From positions 1 through 13,623 of the forward strand of contig CAMBUC010000028.1 in assembly GCA_945871045.1 (NCBI GenBank): a stretch of 13,623 nucleotides of DNA. Direction: 5' to 3'. The translations under genes were made by a program, and so were the position numbers. The DNA is from an uncultured bacterium. Lineage in GTDB: Bacteria > Bacillota > Clostridia > Lachnospirales > Lachnospiraceae. The notes below the pieces were generated by a model, which was not told where the DNA came from, ran no database searches, and was given only the letters and a program-made list of their open reading frames with translations. Positions 4,943 through 13,020 of the stretch are shown piece by piece (the first letter of the stretch is position 1; the number at the start of each line of letters is the position of its first letter).

Positions 4943-6622
4943 TTATTTCAACTGTTGTGATAAGATATCTTCAAACTCTTCCTGCGGAATCGGCTTGTTA
5001 AACAAAAAGCCCTGCGCCATGTAACACTTATTTTCCTTCAATAACTGCACATGCTCCATACTCTCTACGCCTTCCGCGATACACTCCATTCCCATGTCAT
5101 TTGCCATACTGATCACATGCTTCATCATAGACCGCTGGCGTTCCTCGGACTCTGCATTTTTGTCCCCAAGAAAACTTTTATCGATCTTTAAAACCTTGAA
5201 GGGAACATCCCGGATCAGACTCAAAGAAGAATAGCCCATTCCAAAATCATCCACGGAGGATTCGATCCCACAGCCACGCAGATCGTGTACAACACGCTTT
5301 AAAGCCTCAAAATCCGCATCGATCGTCGTTTCCGTCAACTCCATTTCAATATATTCATGGGGCACTTCATATTTGTCCAGTATCCTTATCACTTCTGACA
5401 CCAGATTTTTATCGGAAAGATGCCGCCGTGAAAAATTCACAGACACTTTCACCGGCTTTACCCCATGACGGATCCAACTTTGGATACACTGACAAACATG
5501 CTCCAAAACATAGAAATCCAGTTCACAAATACGATTGGTCTCTTCCAGGATCGGTATGAAGGAATCCGGCGGCACCATCTTCCCATCTACGATCCATCTG
5601 GACAACGCCTCCGCACCGATCAGTTCGTAATCCTTTAAGGACACCTTCGGTTGGAAAAATACATGAATATCTTCGTTGATGAGCGCCTGTTCAAAGGCTG
5701 ACTCGTAAAATTTTTTTCGCTCAAGTTCTTCTGCAGAAGCCCGGTCATAGTAGGCAAACTGTAAATGCATGGAACCTTTTGCCGTATTTAATGTACTGCT
5801 GATGGCCTGAATAATGTTATGATGGCTCTCCACATCTTCCGACAGATGATAGATGCCCGCCTCCGCAGACAAGTTCACCTTCTCGTTTGGATTCTCTCCA
5901 TAACGAATCTCGCTGTGCTTGAGTTTTTCCAGTATCATGTCCTCGTGCTCCTTCAGAACGAGGAGTGCAGACCGGTCTCCGCTGATACGTGAAACGATCT
6001 CGTTATCTGTCAGCCCATCTTTCAGCCAATCCAAAAAACGGGTCAGCACAAGGTCACAGTTGTCACTGCCGATCCTCAGATTCAACTGGGTGAAATCATC
6101 CAGATCCACCGCGATTGCCGTATAGTCGCAGATGGTTCCGTTTTTTATATAAAGATCGCAACGCTCCGAATAATACAACAGATTTGTGTGCTTTGTCAGC
6201 GGATCATGATACCGGTAATATTGCGCATCTTCTACCAGATTCTGCCGGCTGTTGGCCTCATGAAGCTGCATCATAAAAATCCCCAGCCATTTGACCGTAC
6301 GCTCACTCCATTTCTCTTGTCCGACCTTTGGATAAACCCGATAGACGGCACTCCCTCCATGATCTTCGGAATACCTGAATTCCATTGCATTTGACGGATC
6401 TGCCTCTTCCGAGTCTAAAAAACAAATCGATTGGATGACTGTCTGTTGATCAGCATCCAGACGTTTCATCTCCAATCCGCAAAACTTTAATGATTCTGCC
6501 GCGATCTGAACTGCTTCCTTATTTTCTTTAGAATCTACAGCACTGGACTGCATCAGCAGTTGCCCGCACTGAATAACCACATCCTCAATGTTTTTCGTCA
6601 TCATCATCTCATTCCTATCCAT
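4943..6622 (-). CDS. c-di-GMP phosphodiesterase with degenerate GGDEF and intact EAL domain
   Basis: A 559-residue cytosolic protein when started at the ATG at 6622. It has a poorly recognisable N-terminal sensor region (1-135), a GGDEF-like domain (about 140-295) and an EAL domain (about 308-555). The GGDEF signature reads SGDRS (214-218), so cyclase activity is unlikely, although the fold is kept (YHDPLTKHTNLLYY, AIAVDLDDF). The EAL domain keeps E338 of EALSRW, N396 in VSVNFS, E428 in ELTET, the D458/D459 pair in DDFGMGYSS, K479 in LKID, E517 in AEGVES and Q537. It should therefore hydrolyse c-di-GMP to pGpG. The start is ambiguous: GAGG precedes the ATG at 6622, but an ATG at 6631 and a TTG at 6646 are in frame. 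It lies 26 bases from the PocR gene and is probably cotranscribed with it. Confidence 0.9.
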   Translation of the reverse strand: MDRNEMMMTKNIEDVVIQCGQLLMQSSAVDSKENKEAVQIAAESLKFCGLEMKRLDADQQTVIQSICFLDSEEADPSNAMEFRYSEDHGGSAVYRVYPKVGQEKWSERTVKWLGIFMMQLHEANSRQNLVEDAQYYRYHDPLTKHTNLLYYSERCDLYIKNGTICDYTAIAVDLDDFTQLNLRIGSDNCDLVLTRFLDWLKDGLTDNEIVSRISGDRSALLVLKEHEDMILEKLKHSEIRYGENPNEKVNLSAEAGIYHLSEDVESHHNIIQAISSTLNTAKGSMHLQFAYYDRASAEELERKKFYESAFEQALINEDIHVFFQPKVSLKDYELIGAEALSRWIVDGKMVPPDSFIPILEETNRICELDFYVLEHVCQCIQSWIRHGVKPVKVSVNFSRRHLSDKNLVSEVIRILDKYEVPHEYIEMELTETTIDADFEALKRVVHDLRGCGIESSVDDFGMGYSSLSLIRDVPFKVLKIDKSFLGDKNAESEERQRSMMKHVISMANDMGMECIAEGVESMEHVQLLKENKCYMAQGFLFNKPIPQEEFEDILSQQLK

Positions 6623-6648
6623 GATCCTCATGCCTTCCGATTTCAAAG

Positions 6649-7905
6649 TCAGCCTTTTGCTGACATCTGAGGAATTACCACTGTAAACACAGAACCCTGT
6701 CCTAACGTACTGGCTACCTGAATATCTCCATATACCGCATTGACCAGCTGTCCGGTCATTCCCAGTCCAAACGCAAGGACATCTTCATCCACCAGCCGAT
6801 TGTTTCTCACATCCTCAAACATTTCCCGAATGTTATGAAGTTGCTCTTCATCCATGCCGATTCCGGTATCACTGATCTCAAAATAAACCATGATGCCGTA
6901 AGTCGTCTTCCTCTGATAAATATGTAGTGTGATCCTTCCCTCTTTTGTATACTGCACGGCATTATTCAGAAGGTTCACTAAAATCTGGCGGATTCTTGTC
7001 ACATCTCCAAATAACTCCACCGGAACATCCTCTTCGATGTTTAATTGAAACTCGATGGGACGTTCCATCAGTCGCCCGGTATAGGTAAGCTTCAAGCCTT
7101 CACAAAGAGTCGCAAGACTGTACTCCGTTTCTATGATATCGGAATCTGTACGGGTCATCTCCGAAAAGGCCATTGCGTCTGCAAGCGTATTGATGACGTT
7201 CTGATTCATCTTTTCAATCCTGCGAAGCATAACAACTACATGCTCCGGCAACTCTTCCCGCTTGATACTGCTTGTCAGATTTAACATTTCCCGCAGCGGT
7301 TTGTTGATATTGTAGTTGATTGTGGATAAGAACTCCAACTTCATGCGCGTCATATTTTCCAATTCACGGCTCTTGCAAAAGGTCATGTAATTGTTATATG
7401 CCATTTTGGAAATAATGTCTGCCAAGGCTGTTAAATACTCCATCGCAAATTCGATCTTTTCTTTTCCGATCACAGGCACCTCATGAATGGCTTGTACATA
7501 CGCATCCGGATCAACCCCCAGTTCGCTTGCAGTCGCACGGACTGCTTCCTCATCCGGTTCATCCGTCAGCACCTGACCGCCGATCAGAGATCCCATAAAA
7601 CGACCATCCACAAGGATCGGTGCAGAAAAATCACACAATCCGGCATGACAGGTATAAGCCTCCGGCTTTCCACACCGCAGGGCACGCAAGGCACCCATAC
7701 GATCACAGTGTTCACACCGTGATCTTCCCTCCATTGTACTTCTCGTCAATTCAAAACAAAATCTGGAATATTTTGAAGCAGGCGTTACCGGTACTCCATC
7801 CGCATCCACAAGGGATACCGACATTCCGGTCAGTTTGGAAAACCCATTCTGGATCACGGTCATACTATCAAAATCCACCAGTTCCGATAAATGCATGTTT
7901 GCCAT
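6649..7905 (-). CDS. PocR-domain sensor with a pseudo-histidine-kinase core
   Basis: A 418-residue soluble protein. Residues about 8-170 form a PocR-type sensory domain, recognisable from its FCFELTRSTMEG, CEHCD (64-68), YTCHAGLCDF and GGQVLT motifs; six cysteines (50, 64, 67, 78, 86, 91) cluster here. PocR domains were proposed to sense small hydrocarbon-derived metabolites such as propanediol. A dimerisation helix follows (MKLEFLSTINYNINKPL), and then an HATPase domain (about 295-412) with N315, D346 in DTGIGM, and GLGM. The position that carries the phospho-histidine in SHE.RTPL-type kinases is Y198, so normal autophosphorylation is unlikely. AGGGGG at 7912-7917 fixes the ATG at 7905; an ATG seven codons upstream is poorer. 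It may control the phosphodiesterase encoded next by direct contact. Confidence 0.88.
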   Translation of the reverse strand: MANMHLSELVDFDSMTVIQNGFSKLTGMSVSLVDADGVPVTPASKYSRFCFELTRSTMEGRSRCEHCDRMGALRALRCGKPEAYTCHAGLCDFSAPILVDGRFMGSLIGGQVLTDEPDEEAVRATASELGVDPDAYVQAIHEVPVIGKEKIEFAMEYLTALADIISKMAYNNYMTFCKSRELENMTRMKLEFLSTINYNINKPLREMLNLTSSIKREELPEHVVVMLRRIEKMNQNVINTLADAMAFSEMTRTDSDIIETEYSLATLCEGLKLTYTGRLMERPIEFQLNIEEDVPVELFGDVTRIRQILVNLLNNAVQYTKEGRITLHIYQRKTTYGIMVYFEISDTGIGMDEEQLHNIREMFEDVRNNRLVDEDVLAFGLGMTGQLVNAVYGDIQVASTLGQGSVFTVVIPQMSAKG

Positions 7906-7943
7906 GAATAACCCCCTAATATACACGCTGAAATCTCGAATAT

Positions 7944-7952
7944 ACTATAGCA
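7944..7952 (-). promoter_or_regulatory. Possible extended -10 promoter for the PocR/EAL operon
   Basis: On the minus strand TGCTATAGT is a good extended -10 element, with no convincing -35 box at the usual distance. It lies downstream of the larC terminator and 39 bases before the PocR-gene ATG. Confidence 0.4.
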
Positions 7953-7954
7953 TA

Positions 7955-7984
7955 AAAGAGGCCAGATTGACAGATATTTCTGGC
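7955..7984 (-). terminator. Probable terminator after larC
   Basis: On the minus strand GCCAGA (7979-7984) pairs with TCTGGC (7961-7966) across a 12-base loop and is followed by CTCTTTT. The stem is only six pairs, so termination may be partial and read-through into the PocR gene is possible. Confidence 0.5.
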
Positions 7985-8026
7985 AGCAACCGGCTTTTTG
8001 GCATTTTATACAATGATCATGCACTT

Positions 8027-9382
8027 TTATCTGCAAGCCGATAGGATTTCTTGGTAAACTTCACAAAAACTGCGATCACACTTGCTGCATAGCCCTTTCA
8101 CGCTTTCATACTCGGGATAAATCTTTCGCACACCTTTATACGTGCAGACCTTCACCAACACATCTCCGTAACAGGTTTTTACCGTCTCTGTCTGTCGCTC
8201 CATCACTGTACGTTCCATTTCGATCCTACGAATACCGATGGTAGTTGACTCGCAGAACAGAATCTCTTCCAGACGTTCCACATCGCCGGGCGCACAGATC
8301 ACATGCAGTTCATAAGCGGGACGGTTTTTCTTCATGTAAATGGGTACAAAACTAACATCCTTTGCACCTGCCTCCATCAACCGGTCCATGCAATAGCCTA
8401 ACTGCTCTCCCGTTGCATCATCAATGTTGGCTTCCAACTTCACGATACTGTCTTTTTTCGTCTCAGCATCACAAATCCACATGGCACGAAGGATTCCTGC
8501 CGCCTCATAATCACGCTTTCCGGCACCGATTCCCACACGTTCGATGGTATAATTTTTCGGCAATTCATTATGCTCCTGCATAACCGCTGCCACAAAGGCA
8601 GCACCTGTGGGAGTGATCAATTCCCCCTGTATCTTTGTATTGCAAATGGATAATCCATGAGCCGTAACGATATTGGACACTGCCGGCACCGGAATCGGAA
8701 GGATCCCATGCTGACAGCGGATCGTTCCGGTGCCCTCAGACAAAGGAGATACCACGATCCGATCCGGTGCAAGATCATCCAGACATACCGCTGCTGCCAC
8801 AATATCTACGATGGAGTCCACCGCTCCCACCTCATGAAAATGCACCTGATCCTTCGGCACCCCATGGGCCTTTGCCTCTGCATCCGCCAATATATCGAAA
8901 ATTCGTAGAGCCAGTTCTTTTGCACCAGCTGACAGGTTTCCGGCCTCAATGATCTCTGTGATCTCGGTCAGTCCACGGTGCTCGTGGGCGTGATGCATCG
9001 CCTGTGCGCCATGTACATGGTGGTCATGGTGATGGTGACCGTGGTCATCCTGTAAATGGTCATGAGGTGCATCATGATGATGGACATGACCGTCATGGGT
9101 ATGCTCATCGTGCTCCTCATGCCCCTGATGATCTCCATGCAGATACGCCATATCGTGATCGTGGTTTTCATGCGCTGCATCCAGGATCACCGCAAAATCG
9201 CAGGCATCCAGACCCGATTTTTTCACCCGGGAGATCTGAATCCGGTATCCCTCTAAAGGAAGGGATTCCAGCGCATCTGTTAGTTTCTTCTCATCAGCCC
9301 CCAGATCCAGCAGCGCTGCCACCGTCATATCCCCGCTAATGCCTGAACGGCATTCCAAATATAAAATACGATCACTTGTCAT
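8027..9382 (-). CDS. larC: LarC, nickel insertion enzyme for the nickel-pincer cofactor
   Basis: A 451-residue single-frame LarC. The family enzyme is a CTP-dependent cyclometallase that inserts nickel into the pyridinium bis-thiocarboxylate made by LarB and LarE, giving the cofactor of LarA-type racemases. Landmarks are the N-terminal LYLECRSGISGDMTVAALLDLGA, FHEVGAVDSIVDIVAAAVCLD, VSPLSEGTGTIRCQHGILPIPVPA, ITPTGAAF, VGIGAGKRDY and LEANIDDATGEQLGY. Residues 71-135 are an extreme histidine-rich insert with 27 His in 65 residues, probably for nickel binding or storage. In Lactobacillus plantarum the gene is split by a programmed frameshift (larC1/larC2); here it is continuous. The start overlaps larB by 11 bases, with a GGGGG ribosome site inside larB, so translation is probably coupled. 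Confidence 0.95.
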   Translation of the reverse strand: MTSDRILYLECRSGISGDMTVAALLDLGADEKKLTDALESLPLEGYRIQISRVKKSGLDACDFAVILDAAHENHDHDMAYLHGDHQGHEEHDEHTHDGHVHHHDAPHDHLQDDHGHHHHDHHVHGAQAMHHAHEHRGLTEITEIIEAGNLSAGAKELALRIFDILADAEAKAHGVPKDQVHFHEVGAVDSIVDIVAAAVCLDDLAPDRIVVSPLSEGTGTIRCQHGILPIPVPAVSNIVTAHGLSICNTKIQGELITPTGAAFVAAVMQEHNELPKNYTIERVGIGAGKRDYEAAGILRAMWICDAETKKDSIVKLEANIDDATGEQLGYCMDRLMEAGAKDVSFVPIYMKKNRPAYELHVICAPGDVERLEEILFCESTTIGIRRIEMERTVMERQTETVKTCYGDVLVKVCTYKGVRKIYPEYESVKGLCSKCDRSFCEVYQEILSACR

Positions 9383-10130
9383 TCGTTTTTACCCCCAGTC
9401 GATTGATCTGCGTTGCAAGATAGCCCGCACCATATCCGTTATCAATATTCACGACGCCAATCCCATTCGCGCAAGAATTGATCATGGTAAGAAGTGCGGA
9501 AAGCCCTCCAAAACTGGCGCCATAACCTACCGAGGTAGGAACTGCGATCACCGGTTTGTCTACCAGTCCACCGATCACACTGGCCAGCGCGCCTTCCATT
9601 CCGGCAACAGCGATCACACAGTTCGCCTGACAGATGGGCTCCATTTTTGCAAACAGGCGATGGATCCCCGCCACACCCACATCATAGATGCGCTCCACAT
9701 GGGAACCGAAATATTCACAGGTCTGTGCAGCTTCTTCCGCTACGGAAATATCCGCTGTTCCGGCGGTGCATACCGCGATGGATCCGATGCGCTCCTTATC
9801 CGCTTTCTCGATCTTTAAGATATGGGAAACCGGATCATACACGACCTGTGGCAGCACCTGTCTGATCATCTCATACTGGGCATTACTGGCGCGTGTTCCA
9901 AACACTTCTCCCTCTGACGCATACAGCCGCTCATAGATTGCCAGAAGATGTTCATCTGCCTTTCCGGCACAAAATACTACCTCCGGAAATCCGGAACGCA
10001 CTTTTCTATGCATGTCCAACTTCGCAAAATCTCCCATCTCCTCAAAGGGCTGCTGCTTAAAATGCCGTTCCGCTTCCTCGATGGTGATGGAACCTGCACA
10101 TAATTTTTCTAGTATCTCTCTTGTTTCCAT
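9372..10130 (-). CDS. larB: LarB, pyridinium-3,5-biscarboxylic acid mononucleotide synthase
   Basis: A 252-residue LarB. It carboxylates and hydrolyses nicotinic acid adenine dinucleotide, the first step of nickel-pincer cofactor synthesis. The C-terminal half (about 115-245) is the PurE/AIR-carboxylase-like domain: IAVCTAGTADISVAEEA, VAGMEGALASVIGGL, KPVIAVPTSVGYGASFGGLSALLTMINSCANGIGVVNIDNGYGAGY. C220 in this last block lines up with the cysteine reported to form the covalent pyridine intermediate. The N-terminal part contains the family motif FPEVVFCAGK. The start has only a weak AAGGAA site 11 bases upstream. LarE, the sulfur donor step, is not encoded in this window. Confidence 0.95.
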   Translation of the reverse strand: METREILEKLCAGSITIEEAERHFKQQPFEEMGDFAKLDMHRKVRSGFPEVVFCAGKADEHLLAIYERLYASEGEVFGTRASNAQYEMIRQVLPQVVYDPVSHILKIEKADKERIGSIAVCTAGTADISVAEEAAQTCEYFGSHVERIYDVGVAGIHRLFAKMEPICQANCVIAVAGMEGALASVIGGLVDKPVIAVPTSVGYGASFGGLSALLTMINSCANGIGVVNIDNGYGAGYLATQINRLGVKTNDK

Positions 10131-10153
10131 TGTATCACTGATTCCTTTTCCCG

Positions 10154-10167
10154 CCGGTTTTCACCGG
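10154..10167 (-). other. GAAA-tetraloop hairpin in the larB leader
   Basis: On the minus strand CCGGT-GAAA-ACCGG can form a five-pair stem with a stable GNRA-type loop, 24 bases before the larB ATG. A second small hairpin (TCGTT-TAAC-AACGA) lies just upstream of it. No T-run follows, so it is not a terminator. It may tune larB expression or mRNA stability. Confidence 0.4.
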
Positions 10168-10203
10168 GTCGTTGTTAAACGAGTCTTTTCTAACGCGATT
10201 CGT

Positions 10204-10245
10204 ATAAATAAGGTGTTGCAGATTTGTCCGCAACACCTTATTTAT
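10204..10245. terminator. Strong hairpin terminator between the TSUP permease and larB
   Basis: A perfect 16-base-pair stem (ATAAATAAGGTGTTGC at 10204-10219 with its complement at 10230-10245) closes a ten-base loop. It begins one base after the permease stop. AT-rich flanks give short U tracts in either direction, so it should end the permease transcript on the minus strand and could work in reverse. It separates larB-larC from the upstream genes. Confidence 0.85.
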
Positions 10246-10246
10246 T

Positions 10247-11035
10247 TTAAAATACCATGTATTTCAATACATTATAAAAACCGATTACGATTAAAACAAG
10301 TAATAAAATTTTAAGTATCTTTTCAACGCCTGTATTGTCAATTCTTTTTGAGATAGCCGCGCCAATTAAAGCACCTCCAACACCACCGATAACCATACTA
10401 CACAGATTCAACCATGAAAATTCAGGAACCGATCCTGTTGCTAACGCTGTTCCTATGCTGGAAATCTGCGAAAATATAATGATATAAAGTGAATTTTTGG
10501 CAGCTTCTTTTGCATCCATGGAAAAAAAGAAAAACAAAACTGCCACGTTTAAAGGTCCTCCGCCTATTCCAAGAAAAGCGGAAATCATACCTAAAAAGAT
10601 TCCAATACCAACTGATACAAGTATACTATCAATTTGTTTTGATGGTAATTGGTTTTTCTTACAAACATATATAAAAACAAAGAAGTTTATTGCAGTCAGG
10701 ACCATTGCCTGAATGCCACCCAAAATATGTTCGTTTGAAAACCCGTTTCGAACAAAGTCAAACAGCCACTGTCCGACAAATCCCCCACAAACTGCACCAA
10801 GTGCCAAAGCCGTACTGGTCTTAATTTTAAGTTTCACCCCATTGTTCCTATTTCTGATCAAGGAACTAATAGACATTCCAAGCACGGTGCAGCCGGAGCA
10901 AAAACTAACTGTAGATACAGGCAGTATTCCGATCATGTCCAAGACAGGTTTGATGATCACTCCACCACCTGCCCCTACGACGGCTCCCACACTGGAAGCC
11001 AGAATACATACAACAAATAATATTACTGGTATCAT
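10247..11035 (-). CDS. TSUP-family (TauE/SafE) anion permease
   Basis: A 262-residue integral membrane protein with about eight hydrophobic segments arranged in two similar halves. Each half starts with the family's glycine-rich signature: SSVGAVVGAGGGVIIKP at about 14-30 and GMISAFLGIGGGPLNVAV in the middle. This is the TauE/SafE fold (PF01925), whose characterised members move sulfite, sulfonates or other small organic anions. GAGG nine bases before the ATG supports the start. It begins 18 bases after the stop of the chemoreceptor fusion, in the same direction, which indicates cotranscription. In that context its substrate may be the ligand of the neighbouring sensor or the substrate of the LarA-like enzyme; this is inference. 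Confidence 0.88.
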   Translation of the reverse strand: MIPVILFVVCILASSVGAVVGAGGGVIIKPVLDMIGILPVSTVSFCSGCTVLGMSISSLIRNRNNGVKLKIKTSTALALGAVCGGFVGQWLFDFVRNGFSNEHILGGIQAMVLTAINFFVFIYVCKKNQLPSKQIDSILVSVGIGIFLGMISAFLGIGGGPLNVAVLFFFFSMDAKEAAKNSLYIIIFSQISSIGTALATGSVPEFSWLNLCSMVIGGVGGALIGAAISKRIDNTGVEKILKILLLVLIVIGFYNVLKYMVF

Positions 11036-11053
11036 GTTTCTTTTCCTCTATTC

Positions 11054-12991
11054 TTACTCTATTGCCTTTTTCATGATGTCAAACATCACATACTGATCTA
11101 CCGGAACAGATTTCGAGATATGGCCATTCTTTAAAAACTGTCTCTGTTGTGCCTGATATAATTTTGCAACAGTTCCGTCTGCGGCTCCGATCGCTACATA
11201 TCCCTTGGTGGACCAGTCGGCATCCAGACGCTGTTCATACAAACTGTCTTCTTTTAAACCGGTCATTTCCGCGATCCACTTGGCAACCTGTCGCATATTG
11301 CTTTCTTTGGCACGATAATTCATACCTCTGTAAAGGGCTCTGGTGAACTTCACCAGATCGTCACTATGCTCCTTTGCAAAACTTTCGGAAGTAACCCATG
11401 ATGACAAGGATGACATCCGATTCGAGAAGTTCAGGTTATTTGCCAGCAACTGCAGGTTATCTCCCATTCTCTTTTGTAAATTAAATGTATAAGGGGACCA
11501 TAATGCACAGGCATCCATTGTTCCTTTTGCCATTGCCTCCATGATCTCTTCCGGCGTTGAATCTACGATCTCACAATCATCTCTGGTCAGTTCGGCACTT
11601 TCCAAAGCGAAATCCAGAATCGTGTCACTGGTACTTCCAATAATGGTTCCGATCCGTTTTCCTTTTAATGCTTTTAAGTTCTTTACGCCATTTGCCTTAT
11701 TTCCCAATACAGCCTCTGCATTGGATTCGTGGGATAATAAGAATACTTTCGCATCCCCTGCGATGCAGCGTTTATGGGCACCGTCACCGATATATCCCAC
11801 CTGCAGTTCACCGGATTGCAAGGCATCGATGATCTTCATACCATTGGGGTATTCTACCAGTTCTACCTCTAATCCTTCCTGAACTAAAAATCCCAGTTTC
11901 ATGGCAGGGATGATTGAACACAAACTTCCGTAATTCGGCATATATCCGGCACGAAGTTTCCTCGTCACCTTCACGGTATTGTCTTCACTTGCATCTGCTT
12001 CTTCCTGTGAAAAATAATGCAATTTTTCCAGTAGATCTGTGATCTCGGAAGTCAAAGAGGTAACATCTCCGGAATGTTTGACAATACGCCCAAAATCACT
12101 GGCGATCATCTCTGTTGCCTTGGAGTTGTTATCACCTAACTTCGTCAGATTATGCATGTTACGGATAATAATATCCTTGGAATGCTCCAACTTATCCATA
12201 TTGGAATCTACCAAAGATACTTTTTCCTGCACCTCTGTGATCTTCTGATCCGTGTTCTCCAATAACTGTCTTGTCTGATTGAGACATTCTGTCTGACGCC
12301 TAAAAGACTCCTGAATTTTTTCAATACTATTGACCGACACGTTGGAATCAGCACTTAACTTTGCCACCACTTTACCGATGGCTTCTGCACTCTGATGGCT
12401 TAACTCCGCCAATTCCCGGATTTCAGAAGCTACGACTGCAAATCCTTTTCCTGCATCTCCTGCCCTTGCTGCCTCGATCGAAGCATTTAAACTAAGGAGA
12501 TTCGTCTTTTTCGCAATACTGTTGATGGCAGAAGTAGCCTGCAAAATCTCTGCTGTTGCAGCATTTACGTTACGTGTATTTTCAGCTACTTCCAAAATTC
12601 CTCCGGAAGTAGCTGTATTATCTCCCACTAACTCTTCAAATAAAGAGATCAGTTTTTGATTACTAACGGTCATGTCCTCTGTGGCATTCACAAGGTTCTC
12701 CATATAGGAAAGGTTCTCTTCGATTCCCTGTCCCATATTTAAGGTGATCTCATTTACTTCATTGATATTTTCAGCCAGTTCACTGTTACCGTCATTGATC
12801 TCGGCAATCGAACCATTGATTGCCTTGATCGCAGATGTGGTGCTGCCTGATAAATAATTCAACCGAAGGACATCCTTGTTCAGGCCTCTGGTGTAATCCA
12901 ATACCTGTTTCTTAAAAGCGTTTAATTCCTGAATGATATGCAATTTTTTTGGGTTTTGAGAAGTAGGCTCTTTTTTTGAAAACAGTTTCAT
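11054..12991 (-). CDS. Cytosolic chemoreceptor fused to an SsuA/NMT1-like substrate-binding domain
   Basis: A 645-residue protein with no signal peptide and no membrane segment. Residues about 20-325 are the long helical signalling part of a methyl-accepting chemotaxis protein. The conserved hairpin tip lies at 159-198 (IAKKTNLLSLNASIEAARAG, then DAGKGFAVVASEIRELAELS). Residues about 344-644 resemble periplasmic binding proteins of the nitrate/sulfonate/taurine ABC type (NMT1/SsuA-like): LRAGYMPNYGSLCSIIPAMKLG, VELVEYPNGMKIIDALQSGELQVGYIGDGAH, LKGKRIGTIIGSTSDTILDFAL, MAKGTMDACALWSPYT. The ligand domain is at the C-terminus and must be cytosolic, the reverse of the usual receptor layout. It should report an internal small molecule to CheA/CheW. 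It is 29 bases from the LarA-like gene and 18 from the permease. The start has a distant AAAGGA site. Confidence 0.88.
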   Translation of the reverse strand: MKLFSKKEPTSQNPKKLHIIQELNAFKKQVLDYTRGLNKDVLRLNYLSGSTTSAIKAINGSIAEINDGNSELAENINEVNEITLNMGQGIEENLSYMENLVNATEDMTVSNQKLISLFEELVGDNTATSGGILEVAENTRNVNAATAEILQATSAINSIAKKTNLLSLNASIEAARAGDAGKGFAVVASEIRELAELSHQSAEAIGKVVAKLSADSNVSVNSIEKIQESFRRQTECLNQTRQLLENTDQKITEVQEKVSLVDSNMDKLEHSKDIIIRNMHNLTKLGDNNSKATEMIASDFGRIVKHSGDVTSLTSEITDLLEKLHYFSQEEADASEDNTVKVTRKLRAGYMPNYGSLCSIIPAMKLGFLVQEGLEVELVEYPNGMKIIDALQSGELQVGYIGDGAHKRCIAGDAKVFLLSHESNAEAVLGNKANGVKNLKALKGKRIGTIIGSTSDTILDFALESAELTRDDCEIVDSTPEEIMEAMAKGTMDACALWSPYTFNLQKRMGDNLQLLANNLNFSNRMSSLSSWVTSESFAKEHSDDLVKFTRALYRGMNYRAKESNMRQVAKWIAEMTGLKEDSLYEQRLDADWSTKGYVAIGAADGTVAKLYQAQQRQFLKNGHISKSVPVDQYVMFDIMKKAIE

Positions 12992-13020
12992 TTAATCACA
13001 CCATCCTTTGTCACAAATAA

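Noticed and set aside
7967..7972. Perfect TTGACA on the plus strand as a promoter
   Set aside because: No -10 box follows at 16-18 bases and no plus-strand gene lies downstream.
8960..9180. Possible DNA repeat array (CRISPR-like or minisatellite)
   Set aside because: The repetitive look comes from the His/Asp codons of LarC. There is no fixed repeat unit or spacer length.
9004..9339. Plus-strand histidine/arginine-rich frames opposite larC
   Set aside because: They are mirror products of the repetitive His codons (CAT/CAC) in the LarC insert and have no ribosome site.
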